Shown here one piece after another: positions 26,335 through 34,490 of a stretch of 64,000 nucleotides of DNA. Each line of letters starts with the position of its first letter. The first letter of the stretch is position 1. This DNA is from Desulfitobacterium hafniense DCB-2 (GTDB lineage: Bacteria > Bacillota > Desulfitobacteriia > Desulfitobacteriales > Desulfitobacteriaceae): the NCBI RefSeq assembly GCF_000021925.1, contig NC_011830.1, positions 4,127,001-4,191,000 on the forward strand, read 5' to 3'. Under the pieces are notes generated by a model that saw only the letters and a list, made by a program, of their open reading frames with translations, did not search any database and had not been told where the DNA came from. Position numbers and translations under genes: made by a program.

Positions 26335-28293
26335 ATGGCCTTAGACGGCATTACCCTGCATCATTTGGTTCAGGAATTAGCCCCCCAACTGGCGGGGGCC
26401 CGCATTGATAAAATCACCCAGCCGGAGAAAGAAGAAATCCATCTCCAGCTGCGCAGCCAGGGCCAGTCTTACCGGCTCCTGCTCAATATCTCAGCCACAG
26501 CGGCACGGCTGCATCTTTCCCAAACAAGCAAGAAAAACCCCGCTTCCCCTCCCATGTTCTGCATGATCCTGCGCAAACACATCGAGGGGGGCAAGATCCT
26601 GGCCCTGGAGCAGTTAGGATTGGAACGGATCGTACTTCTCACCGTGCAAAACTATAACGAGTATGGGGATTTGGCTACCCTTCATCTTTATCTGGAAATC
26701 ATGGGCAAGCACAGCAATCTTATTTTAGTGGATCCTCAAAGCGGCTTGATCCTGGATGGACTGAAGCGCTACTCCCATGCTTTAAGCCGTCATCGTGAGG
26801 TGCTGCCCGGACGCCTCTATCTCGCCCCTCCTTCCCAAGGAAAAGCCGATCCTCTGGCAAGTGAGGAAGAATGGCGCACCATCCTCTTCCGGGATGGACT
26901 CAGCGAAAAAGTTGTGGACTTGCTGGTCAGGCACTACGCGGGAATCAGCCCGGAACTGGCCCGGGAAATCATGACCCGGTCCGGATTGGCGCAGACGATC
27001 ACCCTTGATCAGTGCGGAGATATTGACCTCTCCCGGATTTTCCAGGCCTACACCCTTTTAGCCAATCCAGCTCATACTCCTCCTTTGGAGCCCACCCTCT
27101 ATTATCAGGGAGCTGTTAAACTCACCCGCCCCAACCCTCTTCCTACTGCCTTTACCCTTCTGCCCTTCCAACAGTACCAGGGCCTTCCTGCCCAGAGCTT
27201 CCCCACTCTGGCTGAAGCCGTGGCGAGTTTTTATCAGAGCAAAGCCTCCAGCAACACCCTGGAGGCCAAACGGGGTTCCCTGCGCAAAATTATTCAGGAG
27301 CAGCTCCAGCATCTGCACAAGAAAAAAGGCATCTATGAGGATACCCTGGCCACGGCCGCCAAAGGATTGAACTACCAGCGCTGGGGAGAACTGCTTACAG
27401 CCAACATCTACCGGCTTGAACTGGGGATGAAGGAGATTGCGGCGGAGGATTATAATGAAGAATCTTTGCCCCAAGTAAATATTCCCCTGGACCCTCAGCT
27501 GACGGGGATTGAAAATTCCCAACGCTATTACCGGCTTTACAATAAGGCCAAAGCCACTATTCAAAAAACAACGCCCCTTAAAGACGCTGTGGAGGAGGAA
27601 ATCGCTTATCTTAATTCCGTTCTTTTAAGCCTGGAGCAAGCCACTGTACCCTCTGAGCTGGATGAGGTTCATAAGGAACTGATTGAGGAAAACTATTTGT
27701 CCGGCAAACACCATGGCAAGCACCATGGCAAGCCTTTGGCAGGGGAAGGAAAAAATCCGGGGCAAAACAAACAGAAGGGCAAACCTCATAAAAACAGCAA
27801 GCAGGGACAGGGCGGCAAGGGTGCCAAGGATGCCAAAGGAGCTAAGCAGGGGGCTAAACAAGGTTCTAAACAGGGCTCTAAAGCCGATTCTCCCCAACCC
27901 AAAATCTACTTTTCCAGTCAAAACCGCCCCATTCTGGTGGGCAAAAACAATCGTCAGAATGATTGGCTGACCCTCAAAAAAGGCCGTCCCCAGGACCTCT
28001 GGCTCCACACCAAGAATATCCCCGGCTCCCATGTGCTGATTCCCCTGGAAGAGGGTGAAGAGTTCCCCGATGACGCCACTTTGGAAGAGGCGGCTGCCCT
28101 GGCTATCCATTTCAGTCAGGCCAAGGGCTCCACTTTGGTTCCGGTGGATTATACTCATGTGAAGAATATTAAAAAGCCTAATGCCGCCAAGCCCGGCATG
28201 GTCATCTATGAGAAGAACTGGACCCTCTATCTGACTCCCCAAGAGGAGATTGTGGAACGTCTGCTGGCCAGTGAGGGGGAGGAAATGCCTTGA
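26335..28293 (+). CDS. rqcH: RqcH / NFACT family ribosome quality-control protein
   Basis: 652 residues from MALDGITLHHLVQELAPQLA, the NFACT-N start. It is the bacterial Rqc2 homologue that binds stalled 50S subunits and recruits Ala-tRNA to add C-terminal alanine tails. A central coiled coil (about 310-460) is followed by a very basic Lys/Gly/Gln-rich linker (about 460-535, His-Gly-Lys and Lys-Gln-Gly repeats). The NFACT-R domain follows, with KNNRQNDWLTLKKGRPQDLWLHTKNIPGSHVLI. Older annotations call it fibronectin-binding protein. The linker is longer than usual. GAGAGGAG precedes the ATG. Confidence 0.93.
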   Translation: MALDGITLHHLVQELAPQLAGARIDKITQPEKEEIHLQLRSQGQSYRLLLNISATAARLHLSQTSKKNPASPPMFCMILRKHIEGGKILALEQLGLERIVLLTVQNYNEYGDLATLHLYLEIMGKHSNLILVDPQSGLILDGLKRYSHALSRHREVLPGRLYLAPPSQGKADPLASEEEWRTILFRDGLSEKVVDLLVRHYAGISPELAREIMTRSGLAQTITLDQCGDIDLSRIFQAYTLLANPAHTPPLEPTLYYQGAVKLTRPNPLPTAFTLLPFQQYQGLPAQSFPTLAEAVASFYQSKASSNTLEAKRGSLRKIIQEQLQHLHKKKGIYEDTLATAAKGLNYQRWGELLTANIYRLELGMKEIAAEDYNEESLPQVNIPLDPQLTGIENSQRYYRLYNKAKATIQKTTPLKDAVEEEIAYLNSVLLSLEQATVPSELDEVHKELIEENYLSGKHHGKHHGKPLAGEGKNPGQNKQKGKPHKNSKQGQGGKGAKDAKGAKQGAKQGSKQGSKADSPQPKIYFSSQNRPILVGKNNRQNDWLTLKKGRPQDLWLHTKNIPGSHVLIPLEEGEEFPDDATLEEAAALAIHFSQAKGSTLVPVDYTHVKNIKKPNAAKPGMVIYEKNWTLYLTPQEEIVERLLASEGEEMP

Positions 28294-28322
28294 CGGCCAT
28301 TCATGGCCTACTATAAAAGATA

Positions 28323-28345
28323 ACGCCGGAGCAGAGTTCCGGCGT
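28323..28345 (+). terminator. rqcH terminator hairpin
   Basis: Arms ACGCCGGA (28323-28330) and TCCGGCGT (28338-28345), followed by CATTTTGC; 29 bp past the rqcH stop. Confidence 0.75.
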
Positions 28346-28383
28346 CATTTTGCTTTGCTTGCCGCATGAAGGGTGGTAAATGT

Positions 28384-28698
28384 ATGGACATACAAGAACG
28401 CATCAAGCAATTGATGGATACAAAGGGCTGGTCGGAATATAAGCTGGCCAAAGAAGCCAACCTACCACAATCCACAATCTCTCATTTATTCAAAAGAAAT
28501 AACGCTCCGACATACCCCACAATAGAGGCAATATGCCGGGCGTTTGGCATTACAATGGCACAGTTCTTTGCTGATGAAGGCGAGGCCGTGGTGCTCACGT
28601 TAGACCAGAAAGAGCTCCTGCTGTTATGGGGGACGCTTACCCAGGAACAGCGTCAAATTGTGATAAGCACCATGAAACATTTCAACAATAATGACTAA
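28384..28698 (+). CDS. XRE-family helix-turn-helix regulator
   Basis: 104 residues from MDIQERIKQLMDTKGWSEYK. The HTH reads YKLAKEANLPQSTISHLFKRNNAPTYPTIEAICRAFGI, followed by MAQFFADEGEAVVLT and a short helical tail. This is the common one-domain XRE regulator in Firmicutes with a conserved Gln-Lys-Glu-Leu-Leu segment near the end. The ATG is chosen over one six codons upstream because GGGTGG sits close by. Convergent with the next gene across a hairpin. Confidence 0.85.
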   Translation: MDIQERIKQLMDTKGWSEYKLAKEANLPQSTISHLFKRNNAPTYPTIEAICRAFGITMAQFFADEGEAVVLTLDQKELLLLWGTLTQEQRQIVISTMKHFNNND

Positions 28699-28704
28699 GA
28701 ACGC

Positions 28705-28746
28705 GAAAGCCTGCAGAATCCAAAAGTATGGAGCCTGCAGGCTTTC
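28705..28746. terminator. Bidirectional terminator, first of a duplicated hairpin
   Basis: Arms GAAAGCCTGCAG (28705-28716) and CTGCAGGCTTTC (28735-28746). The loop and stem are nearly identical to the hairpin at 31126-31166. It lies between convergent genes. Confidence 0.8.
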
Positions 28747-28814
28747 ATTTCTCATCATTTCCATCGTCTATACACCGCTTGATATCTCATTCTCGGCTGC
28801 AATCACCACATCCT

Positions 28815-29402
28815 TTAGCGTAGTGTTCCTTCTTTCAGCAAGTAATCAATGACCTTTTGAATTTCAGTCTGCACCTTTTTGTATTCAATCTCCTTCCAGG
28901 CTTTAAGGAGCGGTATAAATCGTGCATTGCCCGTTCGTCTGATTTTTTCAAGCAACAGCAGGATCATTCCTCTGTTTCTATCCTTCAAGTCCTGAACAAA
29001 ACTATAATCTTTTCCTTCCAGCAGCTGGATAAGTTGTTGCAGCAATTCCTCGGCATAGGTTTCCCGTTCTATTTCCCAGCCTTTTTCGGAGAAGACAAGT
29101 ACGGGAAGCCTATCCCTGTATTCGATTTTCAGGTAATCTTTCTTGATCAGCCAATCAATACGGTTTGTTATTTCCGACAAGGTTAGCTCCTGATAGTATC
29201 CGTAGGCAGGACATTGGTCCAGTCCATGCTCCCGTACCTTTTTATCTTTGGAGCCTTTGAGAATTTTGGCCAACATGCTTCTGCCTCCTATAGCAACGAG
29301 TTCATCAGCTGCACGGAGTATTGATCTGATTTCTTCATCAGTTAAATAGCTTACATCACCGCTGTTCAGCTCATATCTTACTCTTGGTTTTTTACTGCTC
29401 AT
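28815..29402 (-). CDS. RQC-minor-1-like DNA-binding protein
   Basis: 195 residues from MSSKKPRVRYELNSGDVSYL. The middle (residues about 35-100) has GRSMLAKILKGSKDKKV, then YYQELTLSEITNRIDWLIKKDYLKIEYRDRLPVLVFSEKGWE, the RQC winged-helix pattern found in RecQ. A charged helical C-terminus follows. Proteins with a stand-alone RQC domain are thought to bind DNA; no enzymatic domain is present. The ATG at 29402 has GGTGGG eight bases upstream. It is divergent from the TPR gene. Confidence 0.75.
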   Translation of the reverse strand: MSSKKPRVRYELNSGDVSYLTDEEIRSILRAADELVAIGGRSMLAKILKGSKDKKVREHGLDQCPAYGYYQELTLSEITNRIDWLIKKDYLKIEYRDRLPVLVFSEKGWEIERETYAEELLQQLIQLLEGKDYSFVQDLKDRNRGMILLLLEKIRRTGNARFIPLLKAWKEIEYKKVQTEIQKVIDYLLKEGTLR

Positions 29403-29537
29403 CGCTGCACCCACCTCACCTCTAAAAGTATCGCAAAAAACGGAAGAACTTGAAGTACTGTGTTAATAGTTTAACATTCTGAGTTAAAACATTGCTATAA
29501 TAAAATCAAAAGGCTATCAACATAAGGAGCTGATGCT

Positions 29538-31025
29538 TTGAGCTATTCCATCATCACCGAATATTCCAACCAACTGCATCAACTGCTGGTTTCCGTTTCC
29601 CAGCATTTATATTTTGACAAAGACGGTTATGTAACATACCAGAAAAAACCCTTGGGGGTGAATATTAAAAGCTGCCATAAATCACGAAAGGAGCACCTGG
29701 TCTATTATGTTTTACGGGATCACTTCAGCGGTACTTTCACCTTCCAAATTGCCACTACGAAAAGACTGATTCCTCTTGCCGATTTCCTGCACTACGCCTG
29801 GAGTGAACCTAAGGGAGAGGAAAAGTTCATCTGGGGTATGCCGGACTCTCTCTTTATCCCCCAAATGATTGCCAGCGAGGAGCTTTTATCGGGTTTAGAG
29901 GCCTTGAATGTCAGGCCCTTGCACCCTCCCAGCGGATTTGCTTCAGGAGTCAGAGTCATCAGGGATATTGAAAACGACTTGTGTTTCTTTATGAGAGAAA
30001 CAGTTGATTACAGCCTGGAAGGCCTCAACAAACTACGCTTCAGAGTATATCAATATCTCATCAATTCTTCTCACCGGGACAATAAATTCTCCAACTGGAA
30101 GGCAGGTTTGACTTACCAAAGTCATCCAAGAATTACTCCTGTTTATTCTGATTTTGTTAACTTCTTCCCCGCCGATGATCCCAAAGCCCCCTCTCCTATC
30201 CCGCTAAATCAGGTTCCAAAAGACAAGCAGCTGGAAAAGCGAACTCGGAAAAGCAAAAAAGCAACTCCCGATTATCCCCCCTTCTCTGAGGAAAAACTCA
30301 GTCACGCCCAAGAATTAATTTATGATGCCTGGGAAGAGCCGAACAGACAAAAATGCCTTGCCCTGGCTCGCAAGGCACTGCGCATCTCACCCTATTGCGC
30401 CGATGCTTATACTCTGCTGGCTGAAAAATGCGAATTACTTAAGGAGCGCCAGGAATTATACACAAAGGGAGTAGAAGCTGGCCGCATGGCCTTGGGAGAT
30501 TCTTTTTTTCAAGAAGAGTCAGGCCATTTCTGGGGATATCTTAAGGCCCGACCTTATATGAGAGCTTTAGCCGGATTGTCTGAATGTCTCTGGAAAAACG
30601 GACTCCGGCAGGAAGCCATTGAGAGCTATAAAGAACTGCTTCGTTTAAACCCTAACGATAATCAGGGAATTCGCTATATCCTGATCAACTGCCTGCTCGC
30701 TGAGGGGCTGGACGGGGAAGCGGAAAAACTCCTGTCAACATATCCTGAGTCATCTTGCTTTATGTTATACAGCAAAGCCCTCTTGTCCTTCCGTAGGTTA
30801 AAGCATCGCAAAGCTGAGGCATCACTAAAAGAAGCTCTTCTCTCTAATCCTCATGTGCCTCCATACCTGTTAGGCTCAAAGCATCTGCCCTGGCCTCTGC
30901 CTGCCTACTATTCCCCTGGGAGTATAGAGGAAGCCGTTATTTACGCGGCAGATGCCTGTACAGTGTGGAAAAACACCCCTAACGCGTTGACTTGGCTGAC
31001 CGAAAAATTAAAAAGTATCACATAA
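29538..31025 (+). CDS. Large TPR-repeat protein of unknown function
   Basis: 495 residues, TTG start behind AAGGAG (the nearby ATG frame stops at once). Residues 1-215 form a domain I do not recognise. A basic linker follows, then TPR-like helices (about 255-470): ALRISPYCADAYTLLAEKCE, then LAGLSECLWKNGLRQEAIES and KELLRLNPNDNQGIRYILIN. The HFWGYLKARPYMRALAGLSE-type segment recurs in a widespread bacterial family of unknown role. Probably a scaffold or interaction protein in the cytosol; no signal peptide. Own transcription unit. Confidence 0.75.
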   Translation: MSYSIITEYSNQLHQLLVSVSQHLYFDKDGYVTYQKKPLGVNIKSCHKSRKEHLVYYVLRDHFSGTFTFQIATTKRLIPLADFLHYAWSEPKGEEKFIWGMPDSLFIPQMIASEELLSGLEALNVRPLHPPSGFASGVRVIRDIENDLCFFMRETVDYSLEGLNKLRFRVYQYLINSSHRDNKFSNWKAGLTYQSHPRITPVYSDFVNFFPADDPKAPSPIPLNQVPKDKQLEKRTRKSKKATPDYPPFSEEKLSHAQELIYDAWEEPNRQKCLALARKALRISPYCADAYTLLAEKCELLKERQELYTKGVEAGRMALGDSFFQEESGHFWGYLKARPYMRALAGLSECLWKNGLRQEAIESYKELLRLNPNDNQGIRYILINCLLAEGLDGEAEKLLSTYPESSCFMLYSKALLSFRRLKHRKAEASLKEALLSNPHVPPYLLGSKHLPWPLPAYYSPGSIEEAVIYAADACTVWKNTPNALTWLTEKLKSIT

Positions 31026-31125
31026 AGCAAAAGAGCCACCTGCAATAACAGTTGACATGCCAACTCAAAAACTGCGAGTATGCCGACTTTCATCACCTAA
31101 TTAATCACCATGCGTGGCACATCAC

Positions 31126-31166
31126 AAAAGCCTGCAGAATCCAAAACATGGAGCCTGCAGGCTTTT
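31126..31166. terminator. Bidirectional terminator, second of the duplicated hairpin
   Basis: Arms AAAAGCCTGCAG (31126-31137) and CTGCAGGCTTTT (31155-31166), then a T run. Same stem and loop pattern as 28705-28746, again between convergent genes. Confidence 0.85.
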
Positions 31167-31176
31167 TCCATTCATT

Positions 31177-31899
31177 TTACTTGTTCACAGTGTAGCGCAG
31201 CCACACACTTCCCCCTTCTTTGACTTCGGCACTTTTTAAGGTGAAACCGACAGGGCTCTCAGCAGCCAGGCCGCTTCGTGCTTCGAATAAGGTAGGAGTT
31301 TCCGAGGAACCATCGGCGGCGGCGGCAATCAGAACACTCAGCTCGTCGCACATGCCGGCCTGAATAAACGACCAGTTCAAAACGCCCCCACCGCCCAGCA
31401 TCAAGCTCTGGATACCAAAGAGGCTTTTGAGCTTCGCCATGGCCAGGGCATAATCCAAAGCGTCTTTGCCGGCGATGATATAGGAGATGCCCAGCTTGAG
31501 CAGAAAGGCTTTATAGGCATTACCGGCCTTTTCGGTCAACACTTCAAGAACATGAGCAGTCGTATCCTCATAGGTAAGCTGGCTGTTTTCCCAGCCCAGC
31601 TTGCCGGAAGGATCCACCGATACATAATACATGGGAGCATTGGGCAAAGCCACAAAGTCTCCCTCGGGGACCGGAGGAGCTTCCTCATCCAGAACAGGTG
31701 GTTTGTAGAAGGTAAAGTTATCATCTGTGGTCATACGGCCGGACAGCCAGCCTTGATGCTGGTAGTGGGGATTGCTGCCGAAAGCAATGTTGTAAAACGC
31801 TTTACCGGCGGCCTCTCCTTCGGGGGTATCCATATATGACCCCATAATTTTACCGTCAAGAGAAGTCATCATATGGCAGAAAATATAAGGTCTGCTCAT
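31177..31899 (-). CDS. RibD C-terminal/dihydrofolate reductase-like NADPH reductase
   Basis: 240 residues. It begins RPYIFCHMMTSLDGKIMGSY (the RibD_C start) and ends with a nucleotide-binding region SLMLGGGGVLNWSFIQAGMCDELSVLI, typical of riboflavin-biosynthesis-type reductases. It is not in a riboflavin operon, so it is probably a stand-alone reductase for small carbonyl or pterin-like substrates. AGGGAGGGAG precedes the ATG. Substrate unknown. Confidence 0.82.
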   Translation of the reverse strand: MSRPYIFCHMMTSLDGKIMGSYMDTPEGEAAGKAFYNIAFGSNPHYQHQGWLSGRMTTDDNFTFYKPPVLDEEAPPVPEGDFVALPNAPMYYVSVDPSGKLGWENSQLTYEDTTAHVLEVLTEKAGNAYKAFLLKLGISYIIAGKDALDYALAMAKLKSLFGIQSLMLGGGGVLNWSFIQAGMCDELSVLIAAAADGSSETPTLFEARSGLAAESPVGFTLKSAEVKEGGSVWLRYTVNK

Positions 31900-31996
31900 C
31901 AGCTTGCTTTTCTCCCTCCCTTTTCATAAAAATGACGTTGTCTAAAGGCCGGTACTCCTAGCAATGATCATGATATGGTTTCAACCGCCGGCCCTG

Positions 31997-33166
31997 TCAG
32001 CGATATGATTTTCTGTAAACTTCCACGCAGTCCTCATGAGTCATTGCATAGGGATTCGCTGCGAACAGACCGCCCATGGTCTCACGGGCATTGGCTGCCA
32101 GCTTGTCGAACTCATCGGGAGTCATACCGTAATCGCTCATTTTCAGGTCGGCCACACCGCAGTTTTCCTGAAGCTTAACCAGCATGGTGATAAAGTCTTC
32201 CGGCCTGGCAGCATCCTTCATGCCCAAAGCCTGGGCCATACGGACAAAGCGCTGATCACAAGCGTGCTTTTCGATAAAGAATTCGTAAAAGGCCCGGGAA
32301 ATCATAATCAGTCCCGCACCGTGAGGAAGCTCAGGGTGATAGGCGGACATGGCGTGCTCCAAGGAGTGTTCCGCCGTTGTCACACTGACAGTCATCACCA
32401 CACCGGAGAGGGTGTTGGCAAAGGCCATCCCTTCCCGGGCTTCCATATCCCTGCCATCCCGGCAGGCACGGACCAGATAGTTCCCCACATTCTCAATCGC
32501 CGTCAGGGCATACATATCGCTCATAGGGCTGGCAAATTTGGAAATATAGCCCTCGGTGGCGTGGAACAGGGCATCAAATCCTTGGTAGGCGGTAAACTTG
32601 GGAGGCACGGACACCATGAGCTCAGGGTCAATGATCGACACTACCGGGAAACTGGCATCATAGCCGCCGACACCGATCTTTTCATTGGTTTCCTCGTTAG
32701 TCACAACGCCCCATTGGTCCGCCTCGCTGCCGGTTCCGGCCGTGGTCGTAATGCAGACCAGGGGCAGGGGCTCATGGCGGAGGGCCTGCCCCTTGCCTGT
32801 TTTGCCCCCCACATAATCCCACAGGTCGCCGTCGTTGGTGGCCATCATGGCTATGGCTTTGGCCGCATCCATGACACTGCCGCCACCTAAAGCCACGATA
32901 AAATCACAGCCGTGGTCACGGGCAGATTTTGCCCCCTCCATTACGGCGGTCTTGGTGGGGTTGGCCCCTATTTTGTCGAACACAACCATTGCCACCCCGG
33001 CAAGACGAAGCTGCTCCTGTGTGCGGTCCAGGGCGCCGTTTTCCCGGACAGACTTGCCGTTGGAGATAGTAATCAGCGCTTTTTTACCGGGCATTTTTTG
33101 CTGATGCAGCTCCCTCAGGCGGCCGCTGCCAAAGACAAAACGGGTAGGTACATACATATTAAACAT
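31997..33166 (-). CDS. Iron-containing alcohol dehydrogenase
   Basis: 389 residues from MFNMYVPTRFVFGSGRLREL. NAD(P)-binding GGGSVMDAAKAIAM follows, and the metal-binding Asp/His set lies in the middle and C-terminal part (HATEGYISKFASPMSD, TTAEHSLEHAMSAYHPELPHGAG). Oxidises alcohols or reduces aldehydes in the cytosol. The ATG at 33166 has AGGAGG; the longer frame overlaps the cupin gene further. It overlaps the cupin gene's end by 8 bp and is controlled from the MerR-type promoter upstream, so an aldehyde-stress role is plausible but inferred. Confidence 0.9.
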   Translation of the reverse strand: MFNMYVPTRFVFGSGRLRELHQQKMPGKKALITISNGKSVRENGALDRTQEQLRLAGVAMVVFDKIGANPTKTAVMEGAKSARDHGCDFIVALGGGSVMDAAKAIAMMATNDGDLWDYVGGKTGKGQALRHEPLPLVCITTTAGTGSEADQWGVVTNEETNEKIGVGGYDASFPVVSIIDPELMVSVPPKFTAYQGFDALFHATEGYISKFASPMSDMYALTAIENVGNYLVRACRDGRDMEAREGMAFANTLSGVVMTVSVTTAEHSLEHAMSAYHPELPHGAGLIMISRAFYEFFIEKHACDQRFVRMAQALGMKDAARPEDFITMLVKLQENCGVADLKMSDYGMTPDEFDKLAANARETMGGLFAANPYAMTHEDCVEVYRKSYR

Positions 33167-33575
33167 GATTATTTCCTCCTGTTGCTTGTTGATATTCTTC
33201 ATCCGTCACGGGCAAAAGCCAGGTTGCTCCGCCCTTCCGGGTATTGGGGCTGATGCCGATATGGGTGAATGAGCTGTCGGGTGCGGCCCCATGCCAATGC
33301 TCCACCTGGGGCGGAATTTCCACCACATCGCCCCGTTGCAGCCGCCGGGCCGGCTGATCTTTTTCCTGATAATAGCCGATGCCGTCGGTGCAAAGCAGGA
33401 TCTGCCCACCGGGATGGCTGTGCCAGTCATTCCGGCAGCCGGGCTCAAATATTACGTCATACACCTGGCAGTTATAAGTGCCGCTTCCATCAGGCACGAG
33501 CATGTTGACAAAGGCTGCGCCGGTGAAATTGGCGACAGCCTGACTGCCCTTTGGGAAAACTTCCTTGTTTGGCAT
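33159..33575 (-). CDS. Cupin-domain protein in MerR-controlled operon
   Basis: 138 residues from MPNKEVFPKGSQAVANFTGA. One cupin domain: FEPGCRNDWHSHPGGQILLCTDG, then RGDVVEIPPQVEHWHGAAP; histidines in HSHPGGQ and HWHG give a metal site. Such cupins include hydroxynitrile-lyase-like and other metal-dependent enzymes. An AGGAG site fixes the start nine codons into the frame. First gene of the operon with the alcohol dehydrogenase, and directly under the MerR-type promoter. Confidence 0.82.
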   Translation of the reverse strand: MPNKEVFPKGSQAVANFTGAAFVNMLVPDGSGTYNCQVYDVIFEPGCRNDWHSHPGGQILLCTDGIGYYQEKDQPARRLQRGDVVEIPPQVEHWHGAAPDSSFTHIGISPNTRKGGATWLLPVTDEEYQQATGGNNHV

Positions 33576-33638
33576 ACGAATTCTCCTTCTTTCCTGTTCC
33601 ATGAAGCTTGACAGAAATCAACAGATTCTATACTGTCT

Positions 33639-33669
33639 ATGATAGAACCTAAAGTCAGGTTTAGATCAA
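33639..33669 (-). promoter_or_regulatory. MerR-type promoter with 19-bp spacer and operator dyad
   Basis: On the minus strand: -35 TTGATC (33669-33664), 19-bp spacer, -10 TATCAT (33644-33639). The spacer holds the dyad AACCT-N6-AGGTT (33646-33661). Overlong spacers containing a dyad are the hallmark of promoters activated by MerR proteins. It drives the cupin/alcohol dehydrogenase operon and faces the merR-like gene. Confidence 0.75.
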
Positions 33670-33703
33670 GTAAGATTTTAAAAAAAATTCGGGAGGTTCG
33701 ATC

Positions 33704-34174
33704 ATGCAGCAGTATTCCATCGGGGAAGTGGCGAACATTGCCGGTATCGCCATCTCCACCCTGCGTTATTATGACCGTGAAGGCTTATTCCCAAATTTGG
33801 ACCGCAGCGAGGGCGGGACCCGGAAATTCACCGATACGGAGATCGAAACCCTTGGCATCATTGAGTGTTTAAAAACTTCCGGATTATCGATTAAGGAAAT
33901 CAAGCTGTTTCTGGATTGGTGCCAGGAGGGCAACAGCTCTCTGCAAAAAAGAAGAAATCTATTTTATGAGCGTCTTGAGGTCGTAACCAAGCAAATGGAG
34001 GAGCTGCAAAAAACGCTGAACACCCTCCGCTTCAAATGCTGGTATTATGACACGGCCCTGGCCGCCGGAACCGAGGAGGTGCCGAAAAATTTGCCGCCGG
34101 AGGAAATCCCGGAGGATATCCTGGCCTATCAGCGTTCCGGCTGCCTGAACAACAGCGGTCATAAGCACCTTTAG
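33704..34174 (+). CDS. MerR-family transcriptional regulator
   Basis: 156 residues. It begins QQYSIGEVANIAGIAISTLR followed by YYDREGLFP, the MerR winged HTH, then a long dimerising coiled coil (about 75-115). The C-terminal part has few cysteines (one in FKCWYYD, one near the end), so it does not look like a metal sensor; it is closer to AdhR-type aldehyde-responsive members, which often neighbour alcohol dehydrogenases. A modest GGGAGG site precedes the ATG. Divergent from the operon it probably activates. Confidence 0.88.
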   Translation: MQQYSIGEVANIAGIAISTLRYYDREGLFPNLDRSEGGTRKFTDTEIETLGIIECLKTSGLSIKEIKLFLDWCQEGNSSLQKRRNLFYERLEVVTKQMEELQKTLNTLRFKCWYYDTALAAGTEEVPKNLPPEEIPEDILAYQRSGCLNNSGHKHL

Positions 34175-34239
34175 GACCTGCATTTTATGGCCTTTCATGC
34201 TAAAGCCTGCTCATCTTTAATCCTAAGAAAGAGAAGAAA

Positions 34240-34302
34240 GAGCAAGCCCTTGATGATGCCCACCTTCCTGGATAGTGGGGAGACATCATGAGGAACTTGC
34301 TC
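34240..34302. repeat. Imperfect inverted repeat and direct repeat after merR
   Basis: GAGCAAG...CTTGATGATG faces CATCATGAGG...CTTGCTC across a short loop. It runs into a direct repeat of TTGCTCATT[T/C]AACTTAACTTT ending in TTTTTTC near 34340. It probably terminates the merR transcript and the convergent cytochrome operon. Confidence 0.55.
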
Positions 34303-34374
34303 ATTTAACTTAACTTTGCTCATTCAACTTAACTTTTTTCTCTTCCCAGCCCTCATTCTTCCCAGCCGGCTTCC

Positions 34375-34485
34375 CTAAACAGCGGAATGAAACCCCCAGT
34401 TAAGAAGCACGACCAGGGCCGCAGCATAGACAATCATCTCGATAACAATTAAGGTGATGCTGTTTTTAAATCTGGATTCGGACAT
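34375..34485 (-). CDS. 36-residue membrane peptide at the end of the cytochrome operon
   Basis: Begins MSESRFKNSITLIVIEMIVY and ends LLNWGFHSAV; one clear membrane helix (about 9-30). The ribosome site GGAG overlaps the stop region of the cytochrome b gene and is 8 bases from the ATG. A short hydrophilic N-terminus plus one helix resembles the tiny accessory subunits of respiratory membrane complexes. Too short for family assignment; position and ribosome site support it. Confidence 0.65.
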   Translation of the reverse strand: MSESRFKNSITLIVIEMIVYAAALVVLLNWGFHSAV

Positions 34486-34490
34486 CAGGT

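Noticed and set aside
26335..28293. Fibronectin-binding adhesin
   Set aside because: Older family label; the NFACT-N/NFACT-R layout without a signal peptide indicates cytosolic RqcH.
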